The translations under genes were made by a program, and so were the position numbers. From Lysobacter sp. K5869 (lineage in GTDB: Bacteria; Pseudomonadota; Gammaproteobacteria; Xanthomonadales; Xanthomonadaceae): a DNA stretch of 64,000 nt. The stretch is taken from NCBI RefSeq assembly GCF_018847975.1, contig NZ_CP072597.1:2953001-3017000 (forward strand), in the 5' to 3' direction. Shown here piece after piece: positions 21,557-29,755 of this stretch. Under the pieces are notes generated by a model. It was not told the origin of the DNA and searched no databases. It saw only the letters and a list, made by a program, of their open reading frames with translations. Each line of letters starts with the position of its first letter. Position 1 is the first letter of the stretch.

Positions 21557-23658
21557 TGACGACGAAGACCGACAGCACCACCGACAAGATGGCGACGATG
21601 CGCGAGCAGTATTCGCGCGCTGTCGCCTTCGATTCGACGATGCGCTCGGATGCCGCGGACGACCTGCGGTTCGGGTTCATCCCGGGCAATCAGTGGGACG
21701 CGCGGCACAAGCAGCGGCGCTTGCGCAAGAACCGGCCGTGCTACGAATTCAACAAGATTCGTCAGCACTCCAAGCAGGTCACCAACGACCTGCGCCAGAA
21801 CCGGCCGCAGATCAAGATCAAGGCGACCAAGGAAGGCACGAAGCGGGCCGGCGAAATCATGCAGGGCCTGATCCGCAACATCGAGGCGCAGAGCCACGCC
21901 GACCAGGCCTACGACACTGCGGGATGGTTTGCGACCAATGGCGGCTTTGGCGTAATCCGGCTCACGACCGAGTATTCGGACGATTCGTCGTTCGACCTGG
22001 ACATCCGCATCAAGGAGGTGCGCAACCCGCTCGGCGTGTACTTCGACCCGAGCGCGAAGGAGCAGGACAAGCGCGATGGCGGGTTCGCCTTCGTGCCCGA
22101 GCGAATTTCGCGCAAGGAATTCAAGCGTCGCTTTCCCGAGGCCGACGCGGTCGACTTCGCGCACGCCGGTCAGATCGACCAGGGCGAATGGTGGGGCGCC
22201 GATGACGTGATGATCGCGGAGTATTGGGAGCGCGATCCGGTCAAGAAAAAGATCGTCCTTCTGTCCGATGGCCGGGTGATCGACGGCGACAAGTACGAAA
22301 AGATAAAGGACGAGCTTGCGAATCCGCCACCGAAGACCCTGGCGACCGAACCGCGCGAGCCGGTCACGATGGTGCGCGAGCGCGTCGTGGACACCTGGAA
22401 GGTGCAGGTGTCGCTCGTTTCCGGCAGCGACGTGCTGGAAGGCCCGACGCCCTGGTTGGGGAAGTGGATTCCGCTGGTTCCGGTGTGGGGCGACCTGCTC
22501 AACATCGACGGCAAGGAGTTCTGGCACGGCATGATTCGCCACGCCAAGGACGCCCAGCGGCTCTACAACTACAACCGCACGACCATGACGGAAGTGGTCG
22601 CCAAGCAGCCCAAGTCGCCGTTCCTCTATACGGCCGAGCATGTGCGCGGCTACGAGGCGCAGTGGGAAAGCATCAGCGAGGGCGACGCCGAAGGGTTGCC
22701 GTACAACCCGGACCCCAAGACGCCCGGCGGCAAGCCGTCGCGGGAGCCGCCACCGGCGTTCCCGGTCGCGCTGCTGCAGCTTGCGCAGATCGACAGCGAC
22801 GACATCAAGGCCATCACCGGCCAGTACGACCCGTCGCTGGGCGCGCGCAAGGGCCAACAGAGCGGCCGCGCGATCCTGGCGCTGCAGCGTGAGGGGGATG
22901 TCGCCAACTTCGACTATTCCGACAACCTCGCGCGCGCGATCCGCTTCGTCGGCGAACTGCTCGTCGACCTGGTGCCCAAGATCATGGACACCGAGCGCAC
23001 CGAGCGCATCCTGGGGGAGGACGGCGCCGAAGAGTGGGTGACGATCAACGAACAGGTGTTCGACGACGAGACCCAGGAATGGGTCACGATCAACGACCTG
23101 TCGCTGGCTAAGTACGACGTGGTCGTGCAGGCCGGCCCGAGCTACACCACGCTGCGCCAGGAAGCGGCCGACGCGCTGATGCAGCTCGCGAACAGCGGTG
23201 GCCCGGCTGCGCTGATCGCGCTCTATGGCGCGATCAAGAACATGGACGTGCCGTACTCGGGCGAGCTGTTGGAAGCGCTGCGCCGCCTGCTGATTCAGGG
23301 CAACTTGATGAAGCCCGGCCCGGAGGACGAACCGCCGCCGGCGCCGCAGCCGAATCCGAAGGACGTTGCCGGCGCCGAAAAGGATGCCGCGCAGGCGCGC
23401 AAGGCGAATGCCGAAGCCGATCAGACGGAAATCGAAAACCGCCTGATGGCTGCCGGCATCGCCGGCGCGGCCATGCCGATGCAGTCGCCCGATCCGATGG
23501 GCGCGCCGCCCGATCCCGGCGGCGCCAACGCAATGACGATGTTCGAAGAGCCCGCGCAAGCGGGCTCTTTCGTTTCCGAACCCCCCGCCGATTGGCCGTT
23601 CGCACAAGGCGGCATGGCGGTTGACCCCTACCCGGATGCGTCCGGGCCCATCCAGTAG
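21556..23658 (+). CDS. P22-type portal protein
   Basis: The 700-residue protein matches the P22 gp1 portal family in length and segments: RRLRKNRPCYEFNKIRQHSKQV, then WFATNGGFGVIRLTTEY, IKEVRNPLGVYFDPSAKEQD and the later GARKGQQSGRAILALQREG. It forms the dodecameric ring at one capsid vertex. The ATG overlaps the terminase stop (TGATG). A strong terminator hairpin lies inside its last 40 codons, so the C-terminal 37 residues are encoded over the hairpin and downstream. Confidence 0.93.
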   Translation: MTTKTDSTTDKMATMREQYSRAVAFDSTMRSDAADDLRFGFIPGNQWDARHKQRRLRKNRPCYEFNKIRQHSKQVTNDLRQNRPQIKIKATKEGTKRAGEIMQGLIRNIEAQSHADQAYDTAGWFATNGGFGVIRLTTEYSDDSSFDLDIRIKEVRNPLGVYFDPSAKEQDKRDGGFAFVPERISRKEFKRRFPEADAVDFAHAGQIDQGEWWGADDVMIAEYWERDPVKKKIVLLSDGRVIDGDKYEKIKDELANPPPKTLATEPREPVTMVRERVVDTWKVQVSLVSGSDVLEGPTPWLGKWIPLVPVWGDLLNIDGKEFWHGMIRHAKDAQRLYNYNRTTMTEVVAKQPKSPFLYTAEHVRGYEAQWESISEGDAEGLPYNPDPKTPGGKPSREPPPAFPVALLQLAQIDSDDIKAITGQYDPSLGARKGQQSGRAILALQREGDVANFDYSDNLARAIRFVGELLVDLVPKIMDTERTERILGEDGAEEWVTINEQVFDDETQEWVTINDLSLAKYDVVVQAGPSYTTLRQEAADALMQLANSGGPAALIALYGAIKNMDVPYSGELLEALRRLLIQGNLMKPGPEDEPPPAPQPNPKDVAGAEKDAAQARKANAEADQTEIENRLMAAGIAGAAMPMQSPDPMGAPPDPGGANAMTMFEEPAQAGSFVSEPPADWPFAQGGMAVDPYPDASGPIQ
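23547..23576 (+). terminator. Terminator-like hairpin within the portal 3' end
   Basis: A perfect 9-bp stem AGAGCCCGC/GCGGGCTCT encloses a GCAA tetraloop, followed by TTCGTTT. It is inside the coding frame, about 90 bp before the stop codon. Confidence 0.6.
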
Positions 23659-23666
23659 AGGAATCC

Positions 23667-24527
23667 ATGACCACCGAGAGCGGAATCGAGGCTGTCGCCA
23701 CCCCGGCGACGGAGGCGGGCAACGCTGCGCCGGCTCCCCAGCAGACCACCGGCCAGGACGCCGGCGGCGCTGCCGCGGGCACCGAAGGCGGCCAGGCCGC
23801 GCAACCCGAGAACGACACCACCAACGACGAAGGCCAGCAGCCCGGGGCGCGCAGCGCCAAGCGCCCGCGCTGGAGCGACGTCAACGCGGCCCGCCGTGCC
23901 GCAGACCAGGCAGCGCAGGAGCGCGATTACTGGCGGCAGCAGGCTATGGGCCAGCAGCCGGCGCAGAGTCCGCCCCAGCAGCAGCCGACGACTGCCGGCC
24001 CGCGCCCGACGCGCGAACAGTTCGACTTCGACGAAGCCGCCTACGAAGACGCCGTCTACGAATGGCGGCGGACGCAGGAAGTCGCGAAGGAACAGCAAGG
24101 CAAGGCGCTGGAAACGGCGCAGCAAGTCCAGGCCCGGTTCGCGGCTGCCCAGGCGACTTTCGCCGAGGCGACGCCGGATTACGAAGACGTCGTGATGAAC
24201 CCCGACCTGCAAGTCACCCCGCAGATGGCCGGCGCGCTCGCGCAGTCGGACATCGGCCCGCAGATCGCCTACCACCTGGGCCAGAACCCGGCGGAGGCCG
24301 CGCGCATCGCCGCGCTGGCGCCTCTGCAGCAGGTGCTCGCGATCGGCCGCATCGAGGCCCAGCTCGCCGCCAAGGGCGCCGCGCCGAAGCCTCCCAAGCC
24401 CAAGCAAACCACCAGTGCGCCGCCGCCGCCGCCCTCGGCGGGCGGCTCCGCGCCGGTCAAGAAGGCGGAAGCCGACCTGACCGACGAGGAGCGCGTCGAG
24501 GCGATTCGCGCGGCCCGCTTCAAGTAA
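23667..24527 (+). CDS. Scaffolding protein
   Basis: The 286-residue protein is acidic, Gln/Ala-rich and largely helical with low-complexity ends. That is the usual look of P22-type scaffolds, and it lies directly between portal and coat genes. The C-terminal DEERVEAIRAARFK helix, basic at its end, would bind coat protein. The function is inferred from position and composition. Confidence 0.78.
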   Translation: MTTESGIEAVATPATEAGNAAPAPQQTTGQDAGGAAAGTEGGQAAQPENDTTNDEGQQPGARSAKRPRWSDVNAARRAADQAAQERDYWRQQAMGQQPAQSPPQQQPTTAGPRPTREQFDFDEAAYEDAVYEWRRTQEVAKEQQGKALETAQQVQARFAAAQATFAEATPDYEDVVMNPDLQVTPQMAGALAQSDIGPQIAYHLGQNPAEAARIAALAPLQQVLAIGRIEAQLAAKGAAPKPPKPKQTTSAPPPPPSAGGSAPVKKAEADLTDEERVEAIRAARFK

Positions 24528-24542
24528 TCGGAGAGAGCCATC

Positions 24543-25772
24543 ATGGCGAACGAATTTTCCACCCAGCAAATGTTCGCGGCCGAGGTGGCCGCGGTCCTCG
24601 AGGAGTCGTGCCCGTTCCTGATGGGCATCAACCGCTCGCGCGAGGACGAGTTTTCCAAGGCGCCGAACGGCTTCAAGGTCGGCAGCGAGGTCAGCATCAT
24701 GGTGCCGGGCGTCAGCCCGGTGTACGACGGCGTCGAACTCGCTGGCGGCGGCGCGGTCGCCGACTTCCAGGAAAAGCGCGTCACCCTGCGCATCGACAAC
24801 CAGAAGCACACGGCGGTCGACATCAGCGCGTTCGAAGCCGTGTTCAAGCTCGATGCCACCGACCCGCGCCGCAAGGACTACCGCGACCGCGTGCTCAAGC
24901 CGCAGTTGTCGAGCCTGACCGCGACCATCGAAGCCAGCCTGATCCGCGCCGCGGTTCTCGCCACGCCCAACCTGGTCGGCATCCCCGGCACCATCCCGAC
25001 CACCATGAAGACCTTCAACCAGGCTCGCGCCCTGATGCAGAAGGGCCTCGCGCCGGGGTCGCCGCGCGACACGCTGATTTCGACCGACGTCAACACCGAG
25101 CTGGTCGACTCCACCAAGATGCAGTTCAATCCGAACGACGACATCGCCAAGCAGTTCCGCGAGTCGTACATCGGCCGCGCCTGCCAGTCGAACTTCCACG
25201 AATGCGTCAACCTGCCGGCGACCACCAACGGCAACAAGGTGGCGGGCGTGACGGTCAGCGGCGCGAACCAGACCGGCAGCGCCCTGGTGATCGGCGGCCT
25301 GGCGAACGGCGACACCTTCCTCAAGGGCCAGGTGTTCACCATCGCCGGCGTGTTCCGCTCGCATCCGCTCACCGGCGACGTGTTCCCGGAGCTGCAACAG
25401 TTCGTCGTGACCGCGGACGTCACCGCCACCGCCGCGACGGCGCAACTTCCGATCTATCCGGACATCAAGGCCGCGTTCCCCAACAAGACCGTCAGCGCCT
25501 TGCCGGCGAACGGCGCGGCGCTGGCGTTCGTGGGCGATGCGGAAGAGTCGTTCATCAACAACCTGATGTACCAGCGCGACGCCTTCACCGCGGCGTTCAT
25601 GGCACCCCCGGTGGTCGCGGGTTGCGAGGGCTACCAGTTCAACGCCAAGGGCATCCGCTTCACCGTCCAGACCGGCGGCAACTTCTCCAACCTGTCGAGC
25701 GCGACCCGTATCGATGCGTGGTGGGGTTTCGCCGGCGTGCGCGGGAACCACGCTTCGCGCGTGGCGCAGTAA
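24543..25772 (+). CDS. P22-like major coat protein
   Basis: The 409-residue protein is close in length to P22 gp5 (430). It has family features: an N-terminal helix MANEFSTQQMFAAEVAAVLEES, then GFKVGSEVSIMVPG, KHTAVDISAFEA and the SRVAQ-type end. It would adopt the HK97 fold and build the head. AGAGAG precedes the start at a normal distance. A strong terminator follows. Confidence 0.9.
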   Translation: MANEFSTQQMFAAEVAAVLEESCPFLMGINRSREDEFSKAPNGFKVGSEVSIMVPGVSPVYDGVELAGGGAVADFQEKRVTLRIDNQKHTAVDISAFEAVFKLDATDPRRKDYRDRVLKPQLSSLTATIEASLIRAAVLATPNLVGIPGTIPTTMKTFNQARALMQKGLAPGSPRDTLISTDVNTELVDSTKMQFNPNDDIAKQFRESYIGRACQSNFHECVNLPATTNGNKVAGVTVSGANQTGSALVIGGLANGDTFLKGQVFTIAGVFRSHPLTGDVFPELQQFVVTADVTATAATAQLPIYPDIKAAFPNKTVSALPANGAALAFVGDAEESFINNLMYQRDAFTAAFMAPPVVAGCEGYQFNAKGIRFTVQTGGNFSNLSSATRIDAWWGFAGVRGNHASRVAQ

Positions 25773-25810
25773 TAGGGCCCGTTCACCTGATCCCCTGCCT
25801 GGGACCAACT

Positions 25811-25840
25811 CGGGGCGCCTTCGGGCGCCCCGTCTTTTTT
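25811..25840 (+). terminator. Intrinsic terminator after the coat gene
   Basis: Stem CGGGGCGCC/GGCGCCCCG closes on a TTCG tetraloop and is followed by TCTTTTTT, the best terminator in the prophage. It should let coat mRNA be made in excess over downstream genes. The next gene's GGAG begins right after the T run. Confidence 0.88.
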
Positions 25841-25850
25841 GGAGCGCGTC

Positions 25851-26228
25851 ATGCTCATCGAATACCCCAAGATGCTCTACGTCGGCGGCGATCCGGCGGC
25901 AAAGAACATCATCGTGAAGGACGAGGCGCAGGAACGCAGCGCCCGCGAGTCCGGCTATTTCAGCGCCGGCGAAGACCCCCACAAGGCCGCGCGCGAAGAG
26001 CAGGAACGCATCGAAGCCGCGCTACGCGCCGCCGAGGAAGAGCAGAAGCGCGCCGAAGCCGAAGTGGCCGCCGCTCGCGCCGAAGCCGAGCGCGCCGCCC
26101 CTGCGGGGAAGGTCGAGGCCGACCGCCCGGCCGCCGAGGAAGAGCAGAAGCGCCAGCAGGCCGAGCAGAAGGCCAAGGAAGCGCAGGAGGCCGGCAAGGG
26201 CCAGGGCAAGCAGGCGAAGGGCGCGTAA
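25851..26228 (+). CDS. Hypothetical head-region protein with charged coiled coil (125 aa)
   Basis: The first 50 residues (MLIEYPKMLYVGGDPAAKNIIVKDEAQE) are a small conserved-looking domain. The remainder is an Ala/Glu/Lys/Gln repeat likely to form a long helix. GGAGCG lies just upstream. No family was recognised. The location suits a head completion or decoration protein. Confidence 0.6.
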   Translation: MLIEYPKMLYVGGDPAAKNIIVKDEAQERSARESGYFSAGEDPHKAAREEQERIEAALRAAEEEQKRAEAEVAAARAEAERAAPAGKVEADRPAAEEEQKRQQAEQKAKEAQEAGKGQGKQAKGA

Positions 26229-26648
26229 GTGTCCAAGGTCGCCGACATCATCCGCGACGCGCTGCGGCACCTGCGCGTGCAAGACCCGCGGCAGCCCGTA
26301 ACGGCCGAGGCTGCGCGCGACGCGCTGCGTATGCTGAACCTCATGATGCGCGCCTGGGAGGGCGAGGGGTTGGCTGTCGGGTGGATCGATGTCACCGACA
26401 TCACCGAAACGCTGCCGCTGCCGCCGGAGGCCGAGCTAGGCGTCGGCTACAACCTGGCGGTGGTGTTGCGCCCTGGCTACGGCGCCGAACTCGATCCGGA
26501 CGTCAAGGAGGGCGCCGAGCACTTTTTGGAAACGTTGGCGCGCGACGTCCTGCGATTCTCTCCCATCCGTCACGGCGACGACCTGCCTACGGCTGAGGGC
26601 GACGGCGGCGCCCATTACGGCGTTCTCGGCCGGTGGCCGCGGCAATGA
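26229..26648 (+). CDS. P22 gp4-like head-closure protein
   Basis: The 139-residue protein, starting at GTG 26229, has LRMLNLMMRAWEGEGLAVGW, LPLPPEAELGVGYNLAVVLRPGYG and FLETLARDVLRF. These match the packaged-DNA stabilisation factor gp4 of P22, which binds under the portal. The next gene is gp10-like, as in P22. Confidence 0.8.
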   Translation: MSKVADIIRDALRHLRVQDPRQPVTAEAARDALRMLNLMMRAWEGEGLAVGWIDVTDITETLPLPPEAELGVGYNLAVVLRPGYGAELDPDVKEGAEHFLETLARDVLRFSPIRHGDDLPTAEGDGGAHYGVLGRWPRQ

Positions 26649-28048
26649 CCTGGCAGCCCGTCCAGATCGTCGGCGGTGCGTACCGCGACGACACGCGCCC
26701 GTTCTCCTGCCAGGACACGGTCAACCTACTGCCGCTCAAGGCCGAGCGGCCGGGCGGCAAGTCGGAGTGGATTCTGCGCAGCGCGCCGGGCTATCGCCAG
26801 TTCGTGGCGACGCAGAACCGACCCGTGCGCGGCGCGCACAACGCCGAAGGCCTGTTGTTGATGGTGGCCGGTCGCACCTTGTACCGCGTCAACACGAACA
26901 AGACGACGACCGTCCTGGGCACCATTCCCGGCGTGGGCCGCGTCGGGATGGCGCACAACCAGCTCGAGGCCGGCAACGAAATCGCGATCGTCAACGGCCA
27001 GTCCGGCTACGTCTACAACACCGCGGTGGGCGCGCTGTCGCCGATCACGTCCGCGGCGTTCCCGGGTTCCTACGTCGTCGACTACATGGACGGCTACATC
27101 ATCGGCGTCGACCCGTTCGGCCGGTTCTGGTTCATCAGCGACCTGAACCAGGCGACGAAGTACAGCACGCTGGACCGCCAGGACGCGGAGGCCCAGCCCG
27201 ACAAGGTCGTGACCGCCATCGTGTACGGCGACCTGGTGCTGGTGTTCGGCGAGCGCACTGGTGAGTTCTTCGAAAACACCGGTGCCGAAACCGGCACCTT
27301 TCAGCGCGTGCGCGGCGTGACGATGGACATCGGTTGCGCCGCGCCGCACGCCCGCGCGCGCATGGACAACTCGATTTACTGGCTGGGAAACGACGGCAAC
27401 GTGTACCGCCTGCAGGGCAATTCGCCTGTGCGAATTAGCACGTCTGCGATCGAGCAGGCCATTTCGGGCCTGAACTGGTCCAACGCTTTCGCCCAGGTGT
27501 TCGAAGACCGCGGGCACAAGGTCTTCTATCTGACCTTCCCGGACGGCCACACCTGGGGCTACGACGTGCTGTCGGGCGAATGGCATCGGATGCAGTCCTT
27601 CGGCCTCAACCGCTGGCGCCTCAACACGCTGACGTCGTGGCGCCGGAAGTGGTACGGCGGCGATTTTTCGAACGGCAAGCTCTACGAGCTGGATTGGGAC
27701 GAAATGACCGAAGACGGCGCACCGCTGGTCGCCGAGCGCGTCACCGCCGTCAGCCACGCTTACGGCAATCCGATCATCGTCGACGGCGTGCGCCTGGAAA
27801 TCGACGTGGGCCGCGCCGACGTCGGCGTGTCCGATCACTTCTGCAGCATCAGCTACAGCGACGACGGCGGCCACAACTGGAGCGATCCGGCGATGGTCTC
27901 CATCGGCCAGGCCGGCGAGTACCGCCGCACCGTTGAGCTTCGACAACTCGGCATGACCCGGGAGCGGGTATGGAAGGTCCGCATCAGCAGCCCGGCGAAG
28001 CGCGACATCATCGCCGCGGCGTGGAAGGCGAGCGGGGGCCGGTCGTGA
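26645..28048 (+). CDS. P22 gp10-like DNA-stabilisation (tail hub) protein
   Basis: The 467-residue protein starts WQPVQIVGGAYRDDTRPFSCQDTVNLLP and contains repeated blades (DGYIIGVDPFGRFWFISDLNQA, GERTGEFFENTGAE, SIYWLGNDGNVYRL). This is the beta-propeller-like pattern of P22 gp10 hub proteins. It closes the portal and carries tail parts. The ATG overlaps the gp4-like stop. Confidence 0.85.
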   Translation: MTWQPVQIVGGAYRDDTRPFSCQDTVNLLPLKAERPGGKSEWILRSAPGYRQFVATQNRPVRGAHNAEGLLLMVAGRTLYRVNTNKTTTVLGTIPGVGRVGMAHNQLEAGNEIAIVNGQSGYVYNTAVGALSPITSAAFPGSYVVDYMDGYIIGVDPFGRFWFISDLNQATKYSTLDRQDAEAQPDKVVTAIVYGDLVLVFGERTGEFFENTGAETGTFQRVRGVTMDIGCAAPHARARMDNSIYWLGNDGNVYRLQGNSPVRISTSAIEQAISGLNWSNAFAQVFEDRGHKVFYLTFPDGHTWGYDVLSGEWHRMQSFGLNRWRLNTLTSWRRKWYGGDFSNGKLYELDWDEMTEDGAPLVAERVTAVSHAYGNPIIVDGVRLEIDVGRADVGVSDHFCSISYSDDGGHNWSDPAMVSIGQAGEYRRTVELRQLGMTRERVWKVRISSPAKRDIIAAAWKASGGRS

Positions 28049-28593
28049 TCGTCGTCGACAACTTTCTGCCCGACGGCGAGGCCGTGCGCGCGCTCGCGCT
28101 GCGCTCGCCGTACACCGACGTGCAGGCGCCGGACGGTGAGACCTACCGGCGCGTCTGCATCACCGAGGTGCCTGGACTCGTGCCCGCGCTGGAAGCCGCG
28201 GTGGGCCCGGTCGAAATGCTGCTGACCGGATTCCGTCTGAACTTCGGCGGCGAGCTGCCGAACGCCGCCGTTCATAGCGACATCGGGTTCGGCACGCACG
28301 CGCTGGTGCTGTACCTGTGCGAGGGCGACGGCGGGACCGCATTCTGGCGGCACCGCGCCACCGGCGCGCATCGGCTCGATCCGGGCGACGTCGCGCTGTG
28401 GGAGCAGGTCAAGGGCGATTGGGACCGGCCCGAGGCCTGGCGCCGCATCGACTTGGCCGAGCTGCGCATGAACCGCGCCGTGATCTACGAGAGCGCGCTG
28501 TTCCACAGCCGCTTCCCCTTCGCCGCCTTCGGCGCCGGTCCCGAGGACGGTCGGTTGATCGCGGTGGCGTTCTTCAATCTGCGGGGTTCCTGA
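28045..28593 (+). CDS. Putative 2-oxoglutarate/Fe(II) oxygenase-like protein (DUF6445-like)
   Basis: The 182-residue protein starts at GTG 28045. It has AAVHSDIGFGTHALVLYL (His-x-Asp), GGTAFWRHRATG, then FHSRFPFAAFG with a distal His, and ends RLIAVAFFNLRG. The HxD...H spacing is that of a jelly-roll dioxygenase. Such proteins occur in phage structural operons. The substrate, possibly a virion protein, is unknown. It occupies the place where P22 carries its tail needle gene. Confidence 0.65.
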   Translation: MIVVDNFLPDGEAVRALALRSPYTDVQAPDGETYRRVCITEVPGLVPALEAAVGPVEMLLTGFRLNFGGELPNAAVHSDIGFGTHALVLYLCEGDGGTAFWRHRATGAHRLDPGDVALWEQVKGDWDRPEAWRRIDLAELRMNRAVIYESALFHSRFPFAAFGAGPEDGRLIAVAFFNLRGS

Positions 28594-29045
28594 TGGACAT
28601 TCGAAAGGCCGAGGCCGGCGACATCCCGGCCATCGTCGGCATGGGCGCGGACTTCTATCCCAGCACCCCTTACGCCGCGGCGGGCATCCCGTTCTGTCCC
28701 GTCACCGTTGAGGCGATCGCGCGGCTGATGCAGGAAAACGGAATTCTGCTCGTCGCCGACGATGGCCGCCGCCTGGTCGGCATGGTCGGCCTGGTGCTCG
28801 CGCCCTTCATGTTCAACGGCGCGTACAGGACGGCCCACGAGGTGATGTGGTGGTGCGATCCAGCCGCGCAGGGCGCCGGCGTCGGCAAGGCCCTGCTTGC
28901 TGCCGTGGATGCGGCCGCAAAGGCTGCGGGCGCGTTTTCGGTCCAGATGCTGCACCTGGTCAATTCCCCGCCGCAGGCGGCCGCGCTGTACGAGCGGCTG
29001 GGCTACGCGCACTCCGAAACCTGCTTTACCAAGAGGATCGACTAA
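28593..29045 (+). CDS. GNAT-family N-acetyltransferase
   Basis: The 150-residue protein has the acetyl-CoA loop AQGAGVGKALLAAV (about 91-104) and the terminal SPPQAAALYERLGYAHSETCF typical of GNAT enzymes. It starts at ATG 28593 overlapping the previous stop (TGATG), and its own stop overlaps the next gene (TAATG). That coupling ties it to virion genes. The target is unknown. Confidence 0.82.
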   Translation: MDIRKAEAGDIPAIVGMGADFYPSTPYAAAGIPFCPVTVEAIARLMQENGILLVADDGRRLVGMVGLVLAPFMFNGAYRTAHEVMWWCDPAAQGAGVGKALLAAVDAAAKAAGAFSVQMLHLVNSPPQAAALYERLGYAHSETCFTKRID

Positions 29046-29743
29046 TGGGCGTCGTAACCGCAGCCGCGATCGGCGCCGTCGGCGCCGTCGGCGGCGCCAT
29101 GATCGCGAACAAGGGGGCGAAGGACGCGGCGCGCGCAAGCGGCCGCGCCGCCGACGCCGGACTGGCCGAGCAGCGCGCCGCGCGCGAGCAGTTCCAGCAG
29201 AACATCACGCCGTATCTGAATTCGGGCAACAACGCGCTGATGCGACTGCAGGCCGTCAACGACGGCAACTACACGGACTTCTACAACGCGCCGGACTACA
29301 AGGCCGCGCAGGAGCAGGGGACGAACGCGCTGCTGCGCGCCGCCGCTGCGCGCGGCGGGCTGCGTAGCGGCGGCACCGATGCCGACCTGATGCGCTTCGG
29401 CCAGAACCTGGCGGCCGGCCAGCTCGGCAATTACCGGAACGCCCTGATGGGCCTGGCGCAGATGGGCCAGAACGCGGCCACCGGCGCGGGCGCACTCGGC
29501 CAGCAGAACGCGAACGCGATGGCCGGGCTGTACGGCGCGCAGGGTCAGGCCGGCTCGGATGCGGCGATCAACAAGGCGAACGTCATGGGAAATGCCCTGC
29601 AAGGCCTGACCGGCCTGGCCGGCCAGTACATGGCGAACCGCCAATCCGCCTACGGCAGCAACAACCAAATCGGCGCGGTGACGCGGCAGCCGATCGCGCT
29701 GCAGACGCCGCAAATCCAGATTCCCAAGTACCGCTACGGCTAA
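29045..29743 (+). CDS. Ejection protein, P22 gp7-like
   Basis: The 232-residue protein has an N-terminal hydrophobic Gly/Ala helix (TAAAIGAVGAVGGAMIA). Then comes a long Ala/Gln/Asn-rich helical region with QNITPYLNSGNNALMRLQ and GQYMANRQSAYGS. This matches phage DNA-transfer proteins that leave the head before DNA. It is the first of three such genes in the P22 order 7-20-16. Confidence 0.75.
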   Translation: MGVVTAAAIGAVGAVGGAMIANKGAKDAARASGRAADAGLAEQRAAREQFQQNITPYLNSGNNALMRLQAVNDGNYTDFYNAPDYKAAQEQGTNALLRAAAARGGLRSGGTDADLMRFGQNLAAGQLGNYRNALMGLAQMGQNAATGAGALGQQNANAMAGLYGAQGQAGSDAAINKANVMGNALQGLTGLAGQYMANRQSAYGSNNQIGAVTRQPIALQTPQIQIPKYRYG

Positions 29744-29755
29744 GGGGCCGCGAAA

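Noticed and set aside
23628..25982. A 784-codon minus-strand frame opposite scaffold and coat genes
   Set aside because: Its composition is typical of the complement of high-GC coding DNA and it lies opposite clear P22-type head genes, so it is a shadow.
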